DNA from: Catellatospora methionotrophica
GTDB lineage: Bacteria; Actinomycetota; Actinomycetes; Mycobacteriales; Micromonosporaceae
Assembly (NCBI RefSeq): GCF_011297335.1
Contig: NZ_JAAOTJ010000001.1
Span: 1-64,000 of the forward strand
Direction of reading: 5' to 3'
Length of the DNA stretch: 64,000 nt
Notes under the pieces: model-generated
Databases searched by the model: none
What the model saw: only the letters and a program-made list of their open reading frames with translations
What the model was told of the DNA's origin: nothing
Shown: positions 59,072 to 64,000 of the stretch, piece after piece
Layout: each line of letters begins with the position of its first letter
Position numbering within the stretch: the first letter of the stretch is position 1
Made by a program: the position numbers and the translations under genes

Positions 59072-60085
59072 ATGAACGCAGCAGCCGCCGTCCCTGCTCC
59101 CGGTGCCGGCCACCGGCCTGCGAGCGGGTGGAAGTGGCGCAACGCCGTCCACGCCGCGCTCATCGTCGCGCCCGCGGTGGCGCTCATCGCGACCGGGCAC
59201 GTGGTGCCCGGCGCCGCCGCGGCGATCGGCGTCCTACCGGCCGCGCTGGTGGGCATCACCCCAGCTCGCCGCGGACGCGTGCTGGCCGTCGTCATCGGCG
59301 CCGCTTTCGGCATCGGCATGATCATCGGATCGGTGCTCAGCCGGCAACCGGTGCTCGCCGTGGTGGCACTGTTCGCGATCGCGCTGCTCGCCGCGCTGGC
59401 CGCGGCCCGGCACCGCTGGGGCGTGCTGCTGCTCAACCTCGTCGTGCCCGCCGTCGCCATCGGGCTGAGCATCCCGCGGCCAGGTGAAGCGCTCACCCTG
59501 GCCGTGGTCATCGGGCTCGGCTCGCTGTGGAGCTGGCTGCTCGCGCTGGCCTGGCCCGCCCGGCCCGCCCCGGCCGCCGCCGGGCCGCCGCCGTTTCCCG
59601 ACCGCGCAGCCGCAGCCCGCTACGGGGTGGTGCTCGGCCTGGCCGCCGCGATCGCCGCCACCAGCTCCCTGGCCCTGTCGCTGCCTCATCCCGGCTGGGC
59701 CGCAGCCGCCGTGCTGCTGGTCATGCGACCCGACGTCGGCCTGCTCACCTCTCGTGGCATCGGCCGAGCCCTGGCCACCATCGCCGGTGCCGCGACCGCC
59801 TACGCCGTCCTGGGCTGGTACCCGTCACCGCCACTGATAGCGGCCGTCACGGGCGTGTTCCTGGTCGGCGTCATCGGAGCGGGCACCAGCCGGCGCTACA
59901 TCACACCGCTGGCCACGGCGTTCATCGCCCTCACCATGATCCTCTACGGCACCGCCGGCCAGTCCGAGATCCGCGACACCTTCTGGCTGCGCATCATGCA
60001 GAACCTCTACGGCGTGGTGCTGGCGGTCGGTTTCGGGGCCGTCGTGCTGCCCCTGTGGGACCGGCTCACGCGACCCAAGCCGTAG
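59072..60085 (+). CDS. FUSC-family membrane protein
   Basis: A 337-residue protein with about ten helices arranged in two similar halves (residues 20-160 and 185-330). Each ends in a segment resembling the FUSC pattern (GHVVPGAAAAIGVLPAALVG; GIGRALATIAGAATAYAVL). FUSC proteins export aromatic acids such as fusaric or p-hydroxybenzoic acid. It is short compared with full-length PET/FUSC proteins (about 650-700), typical of compact actinobacterial forms. Two minute ORFs precede it. Confidence 0.82.
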   Translation: MNAAAAVPAPGAGHRPASGWKWRNAVHAALIVAPAVALIATGHVVPGAAAAIGVLPAALVGITPARRGRVLAVVIGAAFGIGMIIGSVLSRQPVLAVVALFAIALLAALAAARHRWGVLLLNLVVPAVAIGLSIPRPGEALTLAVVIGLGSLWSWLLALAWPARPAPAAAGPPPFPDRAAAARYGVVLGLAAAIAATSSLALSLPHPGWAAAAVLLVMRPDVGLLTSRGIGRALATIAGAATAYAVLGWYPSPPLIAAVTGVFLVGVIGAGTSRRYITPLATAFIALTMILYGTAGQSEIRDTFWLRIMQNLYGVVLAVGFGAVVLPLWDRLTRPKP

Positions 60086-60235
60086 CACCCGGCCAGGCGC
60101 CCAGCTCGGCAGCATCAGGTCCCCAGTAACGCGCCCAGCCGAATGTATACGGGTTGTATGCCGGTCGTTCTACGGTGCCCGCGCCGTCGGCGCGGCCGGC
60201 GCGCGACGGGCCCCCCGACTATGCGAGGACCATTG

Positions 60236-61717
60236 ATGCCACTGCCGTTCCACAGTCGCCTACGCTCGGCGGCTGCGCTGCTGGTGACCGCCTGCGCGCT
60301 GGTCGCGCTCGACGCCACCCCTGCGCAGGCCACCCGCAGCCCGCTGACCTGCGCGCCGGTCATCGTCATCGGTATCCGCGGCACCGACCAGGCCCCGGGC
60401 GCCTACAGCAACGATCAGGTGTACGCCTCGGACACCGGCGGATTCGGCACCACGGACCTGTCGACCGGCTACACCGTCACACAGGCGCCCACCGGGGCGC
60501 GGCGCGAGGCGCTGCGCTATCCCGCCACGTCGGTGGCTCCGATCTATCCCCTCAGCGTCGACGCCGGCAAGACCGCGCTGAAGGCCCGCCTGGAATGGTT
60601 CACCCAGACGTGCCCCAGCCAGCGATACGTGCTCATCGGATACTCCCAGGGCGCGCACGTCATCGGCGACACCCTGGTCTCCGGCCTGAGCGCGGCGACC
60701 AAAGCCCGTATCAAGGCCGTGGTCTTCTTCGCCGACCCGTCATACCGGGCAGGCGAGCCCTACAACTACGGCCTGGGCCAGAACAACGGCACCTTCGCCC
60801 GCAGCCCGGGACAGCTGAGCGAGTTCAGCTCACGCATCCGCTCCTACTGCTTCCCCAAGGACAGGTTCTGCCAGAACGACATCACCGACACGACGGTCCA
60901 CAACAGCAGCTACAGCACCGCCTACGTCCAGCAGCACGCCACCGACTGGATCCTCGGGCGGCTGGGCCCGCCGCCGGTCGCCAACCGTGACCACGTCTCC
61001 GACTGGAGCGGCGACGGCGCGGCCGACGTGCTGGGCGTCAACGCCGCCGGCGACCTGTACTACTACCCGAACAACGGCCTGACGCTGTCGGCTCCGACGC
61101 AGCTCGGCTTCGGCTGGGCGACGTTCAAACACGTCATGGCAGCGGACTGGAGCGGCGACGGAGCCGCCGACGTCCTCGGCGTCGACGCCGCAGGGCTGCT
61201 CTGGTACTACCCGCACAACGGCTCAGGGCTGTCCGCACGCGTCCAGCTCGGCAACGGGTGGGCGAGCTTCCGCCACGTCATGGCAGCGGACTGGAGCGGC
61301 GACGGAGCCGCCGACGTCCTCGGCGTCGACGCCGCAGGGCTGCTCTGGTACTACCCGCACAACGGCACCGGCCTGTCCGCACGCATCCAGCTCGGCAACG
61401 GGTGGGCGAGCTTCCGCCACGTCGTCGCCGCCGACTGGAACGGTGACGGCGTCGCCGACGTGATCGGCGTCGACGCCGGCGGCAACCTCTGGTACTACCC
61501 TCACGACGGGCTCGGCTTCGCCGCACCGGTGCAGATCGGCAGCGGATGGGCATCGTTCATGCACGTCAACGCCAGCGACTTCAACGGCGACCGGCTGGCC
61601 GACGTGCTCGGCGTCGATGGCAACGGCGTTCTGTGGCACTACCCGCGCAACGGTGTGAACCTGTCCGCGCCCCGGCAGCTCGGGTATGGCTGGGGCACCT
61701 TCCCCCACGTCATGTAG
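60236..61717 (+). CDS. Secreted cutinase-family esterase with VCBS/FG-GAP-like repeats
   Basis: A 493-residue secreted protein. A signal peptide ends near A32. Residues 38-235 are a cutinase domain: CAPVIVIGIRGTDQAPG, the nucleophile S138 in IGYSQGAHV, a likely acid in DRFCQNDIT and histidine in QQHATDW, with disulphide cysteines. Five repeats of 46-48 residues follow, each ADWSGDGAADVLGVD then LWYYPHNG, a calcium-binding FG-GAP/VCBS-like propeller. AGGA lies seven bases before ATG 60236. It probably cleaves polymer or lipid esters outside the cell. Confidence 0.9.
   Translation: MPLPFHSRLRSAAALLVTACALVALDATPAQATRSPLTCAPVIVIGIRGTDQAPGAYSNDQVYASDTGGFGTTDLSTGYTVTQAPTGARREALRYPATSVAPIYPLSVDAGKTALKARLEWFTQTCPSQRYVLIGYSQGAHVIGDTLVSGLSAATKARIKAVVFFADPSYRAGEPYNYGLGQNNGTFARSPGQLSEFSSRIRSYCFPKDRFCQNDITDTTVHNSSYSTAYVQQHATDWILGRLGPPPVANRDHVSDWSGDGAADVLGVNAAGDLYYYPNNGLTLSAPTQLGFGWATFKHVMAADWSGDGAADVLGVDAAGLLWYYPHNGSGLSARVQLGNGWASFRHVMAADWSGDGAADVLGVDAAGLLWYYPHNGTGLSARIQLGNGWASFRHVVAADWNGDGVADVIGVDAGGNLWYYPHDGLGFAAPVQIGSGWASFMHVNASDFNGDRLADVLGVDGNGVLWHYPRNGVNLSAPRQLGYGWGTFPHVM
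61139..61426 (+). repeat. Tandem 144-bp repeat inside the cutinase gene
   Basis: Two adjacent copies of 144 bp (61139-61282 and 61283-61426) are almost identical at DNA level, unlike the other repeat units of this gene, which differ more. This indicates a recent duplication or conversion within the VCBS-like repeats. Confidence 0.85.
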
Positions 61718-61729
61718 ACGCCTGACGCC

Positions 61730-61766
61730 GACCGCCGCCCGAACTCGCTCGGTTCGGGCGGCGGTC
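61730..61766. terminator. Terminator hairpin after the cutinase gene
   Basis: Perfect 15-bp inverted repeat, arms 61730-61744 and 61752-61766, loop of seven bases, 13 bp past the stop codon. It also faces the convergent PfpI-like gene. Confidence 0.88.
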
Positions 61767-61837
61767 AAGGCGGCAGACGGCGGCACACGCCCGGTCAGTC
61801 CGGACCGCGTCGCGCGCCGACGGCCGTCCAGCGCTGC

Positions 61838-62389
61838 TCAGATCTTGTCGAGTCGGCGTACCAGCTCCTCGCAGAACCTCGGCAGGTCATCCGGCTTACG
61901 GCTGCTGATCAGCGTGAACGGGCCTGTATCGTCCACGATCAGCTCCTCGTCCGCCCAGTCCGCACCTGCGTTGCGGAAGTCGGTGGCCATGCTCGGCCAC
62001 GAGGTGATCCGGCGTCCACGCACCGCGTCGACGTCGACCAGGATCCAGCCGCCGTGGCAGATCACCGCGACCGGCCGTCCTGTGTCGAGGAATCCACGTA
62101 CGAAGTCGCGGGCGGGCTCCTGCCAGCGCAGCAGGTCACCGTTGGGCACGCCGCCGGGCAGCACCAGCGCCGCGAACTGCGCGGGGTCGGCCTCGGCCGC
62201 TGTCTGGTCCACCGAGAACGTGTCTCCGGGCGTCAGATGGTGGTATGCCTGCACACTGCCGGACTCCGGTGAGATCAGCTTCGGGGTCGCCCCCGCGTCC
62301 TGGACCGCCTGCCAGGGGTCGGTCAGCTCCACCTGCTCGATGCCCTCCTTCGCGACGAGGAAGGCGACGTTCCTGCCATTGCCGTTCAT
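61838..62389 (-). CDS. DJ-1/PfpI-family protein (type 1 amidotransferase-like)
   Basis: A 183-residue protein of the PfpI/YhbO group. The nucleophile elbow is AVICHGGWILVDVDAVRG with the cysteine in ICHGGW, followed by RRITSWPSMATDFRNAGA; ALVLPGGVPNGDLL is the preceding strand with the glycine loop. Such proteins act as deglycases or chaperones in stress. AGGTGG precedes ATG 62389. Sequence above it in frame is not conserved. Confidence 0.9.
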   Translation of the reverse strand: MNGNGRNVAFLVAKEGIEQVELTDPWQAVQDAGATPKLISPESGSVQAYHHLTPGDTFSVDQTAAEADPAQFAALVLPGGVPNGDLLRWQEPARDFVRGFLDTGRPVAVICHGGWILVDVDAVRGRRITSWPSMATDFRNAGADWADEELIVDDTGPFTLISSRKPDDLPRFCEELVRRLDKI

Positions 62390-62573
62390 GTCCACCTGCT
62401 TCCGGTCGATTCCGGTGTGGCGTACCCCCGCTGAACTCACCGAAACGCGGCAAAGCGCCAATCGACACTTACGACCCGTTCGACCACACATGGGCTTCGA
62501 GTACCAGTGGCAGGATGTCGTCGACCCGGTGGCGCACGTTGGCCTGCGGCCGGCGTCGGCTGCGGGGAGCCTG

Positions 62574-62830
62574 TCAGAGGATCGGTTTTCCGCCGGTCAC
62601 CGCGATCATCGCGCCGGAGATGTAGCTCGCCTCGTCGGAGGCCAGCAGTACGAACACCGGGGCGACCTCCTTGGGCTCACCGGGGCGGCCCAGCGGAGTG
62701 TTCTTGCCGAACTCCTCGACCTGCTCCGGCGGCATGGTGGACGAGATCAGCGAGGTCCAGATCGGCCCGGGGGCGACGATGTTGACCCGGATCTTCCGGT
62801 CGCCGAGCAGCTGCGCCAGGCCGGCGGTGC
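62574..62830 (-). pseudogene. 3' fragment of a short-chain dehydrogenase
   Basis: Residues LAQLLGDRKIRVNIVAPGPI, then WTSLISSTMPPEQVEEFGK, then EVAPVFVLLASDEASYISG and AVTGGKPIL are the C-terminal third of a YhdF/Gsp39-like SDR. The Rossmann GxxxGIG part and the YxxxK site are absent: homology stops at about 62830. It is therefore a truncated, non-functional remnant. No in-frame start gives a plausible short protein. Confidence 0.75.
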
Positions 62831-62957
62831 GCTCGGTTCGCGAAACAGTCGGTCCTCCCGGCGCACCGATGCATGGCACCGGAAGAACGAACGAGGGCGA
62901 ACATGTCTGCTCTGGTCCCCGTCTCGGTGCCGGCCTAATCGCGCCCGTGGCACCTGT

Positions 62958-63230
62958 TCAAGCAGCGTGGCGGCCTTTTTCGTGATCCGGCGGGTCTACC
63001 GGCGCCGCGATCGCCGTGGGTATGTCCCCGGTGTCGCCCGGCGTGGTGCGCGCGGTTACCGCACCCTCACCAGAGGTGGCCTGATCGGCGGGCTCGGCGA
63101 ACCTCCCCGGCGGCTGTGCGAGATCATGCTGCAGGTGCGCAGCTTCCTCGCCCGCAACCTGCTTGTCCGGCGCGGAGGCCCTTTCAGCGACCTGGGCCTC
63201 ATCGCTGTCATCATCGTGCGTGCTAGTCAT
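62958..63230 (-). CDS. Small acidic hypothetical protein
   Basis: A 90-residue protein, MTSTHDDDSDEAQVAERAS then AAHLQHDLAQPPGRF and DTGDIPTAIAAPVDPP, acidic and likely disordered. GGGAGC is four bases before the ATG. The codon use fits this genome. No family known. It lies between a broken SDR and the intact SDR. Confidence 0.5.
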   Translation of the reverse strand: MTSTHDDDSDEAQVAERASAPDKQVAGEEAAHLQHDLAQPPGRFAEPADQATSGEGAVTARTTPGDTGDIPTAIAAPVDPPDHEKGRHAA

Positions 63231-63378
63231 TTCGCTCCCGTCCCGACGTCGCGCAGGCGTCGCCTCGCGCGCTTGATCGGGGTTGAAGTTCCCGCCGTCC
63301 CAGCGGGCAAACCTTCGGTTCGCATCCGGCGGGCGACGTGGCCCGCCGAGCCGAACGCGCGGGAGACACGGGAACCCC

Positions 63379-64000
63379 TCAGCGCCCGGTCCACTGCAGG
63401 GCGTGGACGTGACTCAGCCGGTCGCGTAGACGTAGTCGGTGGCGCAGTTGCGACAGCGCCACGCCCGGTATGCCGGCCAGGGCGGCCAGCGGCACCCGGC
63501 GTCCGCCGTCGACACGCCGGGGCTGCTCGACCGGGTTGACGAGGTTGCCCTCCCACGGTGGCGTCGGCGGCCCGAACTGAGCGGTCTGGCCGTACCAGAC
63601 CAGTAACCGCTCGGCGACCGCCGGAGCCAGCCGCCACGACCAGGCCACCGTCGCGGCGGCGGGGCCGACCAGGCTCTGCCGGCGCGGGTGCTCCAGCAGA
63701 CGCACGATGCGATCGGCGACGCGCTGGGGAGCGCCCATCGGACGGGGCGGGATGATCTCGCGGCCCATGTAGTTGGCAGCCCACGCGAACAGCGGTGTGT
63801 CAACCGACGACGGCAGGACCGTACACACCGAGATGCGATCCTCGCCGTCGGCGATCAGCTCCTGCCGCAGCGCGTCGGCCATCCCCTGCACCGCGTGCTT
63901 GGCCATCGAGTACGCGCCCAGAAACGGCAGTGACATCTCCGACAGCACCGAACCGACCATGATCAGCACCCCTCCCCCAGCGGTGCGCAGCCGCGGCACG
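63379..64000 (-). CDS. Short-chain dehydrogenase/reductase, partial at window edge
   Basis: The N-terminus lies beyond position 64000. The visible 206 residues include the catalytic segment VGSVLSEMSLPFLGAYSMAK (Ser, Tyr, Lys; YxxxK) and VCTVLPSSVDTPLFAWA (the PG-type loop with P-S-S-V-D-T-P), followed by an extended C-terminal region (GQTAQFGPPTPPWEGNLVNP) found in longer SDR proteins of the YqjQ-like group. The NAD(P) motif is outside the window. The substrate is unknown. Confidence 0.85.
   Translation of the reverse strand, partial: VPRLRTAGGGVLIMVGSVLSEMSLPFLGAYSMAKHAVQGMADALRQELIADGEDRISVCTVLPSSVDTPLFAWAANYMGREIIPPRPMGAPQRVADRIVRLLEHPRRQSLVGPAAATVAWSWRLAPAVAERLLVWYGQTAQFGPPTPPWEGNLVNPVEQPRRVDGGRRVPLAALAGIPGVALSQLRHRLRLRDRLSHVHALQWTGR

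Noticed and set aside
1-64000. CRISPR array, rRNA genes, intact transposase or integrase
   Set aside because: No regularly spaced direct repeats, no rRNA sequence and no DDE or recombinase motifs seen, although tRNA genes and accessory DNA are present.

Overview
The window is high-GC actinomycete DNA. A mycothiol-dependent maleylpyruvate-isomerase-type enzyme, a SigE-family sigma factor with a membrane partner, a MenA-like prenyltransferase, a three-gene b558-type succinate dehydrogenase and many four-base ATGA/GTGA gene overlaps all fit a member of the Micromonosporaceae. That placement is inferred from gene content and style, not from a marker gene.

Layout. 1-1.1 kb: a cluster of small TTC-loop hairpins, an AT-rich tract and the wreck of a DUF4037 gene. 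1.2-8.7 kb: ordinary chromosome (MOSC-folD pair, GNAT, SigE plus membrane partner, DUF6817, lipoprotein, MDMPI enzyme, P-loop kinase). 9-18.2 kb is the accessory stretch. It holds an operon of an ECF sigma factor with an N-terminal membrane domain, an NB-ARC/TPR STAND ATPase and an AAC(3)-like acetyltransferase. After these come an AraC regulator, an orphan protein, two back-to-back truncated biosynthetic genes, and a tightly overlapped gene pair. I read this pair as a divergent family-B-type DNA polymerase followed by a Tpg-like (telomere terminal-protein-like) HTH protein, the best candidate here for an undescribed system.

18.2-24.3 kb: aldo/keto reductase, an HTH/Clp-N gene pair behind a leaderless-type promoter, a GT-C membrane glycosyltransferase, two related acidic proteins, tRNA-Asp and a second tRNA-like gene with a damaged anticodon stem. 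24.3-33.6 kb: housekeeping and small-molecule genes (yaaA, DUF1801, Nudix-like, DUF1152, hydrolase, HIT, deacylase-like, phosphotransferase, UbiA prenyltransferase). 33.7-37.1 kb: sdhCAB ending in a 25-bp hairpin. 37.4-49.1 kb: regulators and transporters, including a MerR-PP2C fusion, two MFS carriers, a LysR, a TipAL-like MerR, a PadR pair and an AbiEii-type nucleotidyltransferase pair.

49.3-51.5 kb: a sulfotransferase and a cytochrome P450 behind a strong promoter, a small tailoring pair. 51.7-61.8 kb is rich in secreted repeat proteins: a tectonin-like peptidase, an M23 peptidase divergent from an RCC1-repeat protein, and a cutinase with tandem VCBS-like repeats. An EAL-DICT protein and a FUSC-type membrane protein with two minute leader ORFs lie among them. 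61.8-64 kb: PfpI-like protein, a truncated SDR, a small acidic protein and an SDR that runs off the right edge.
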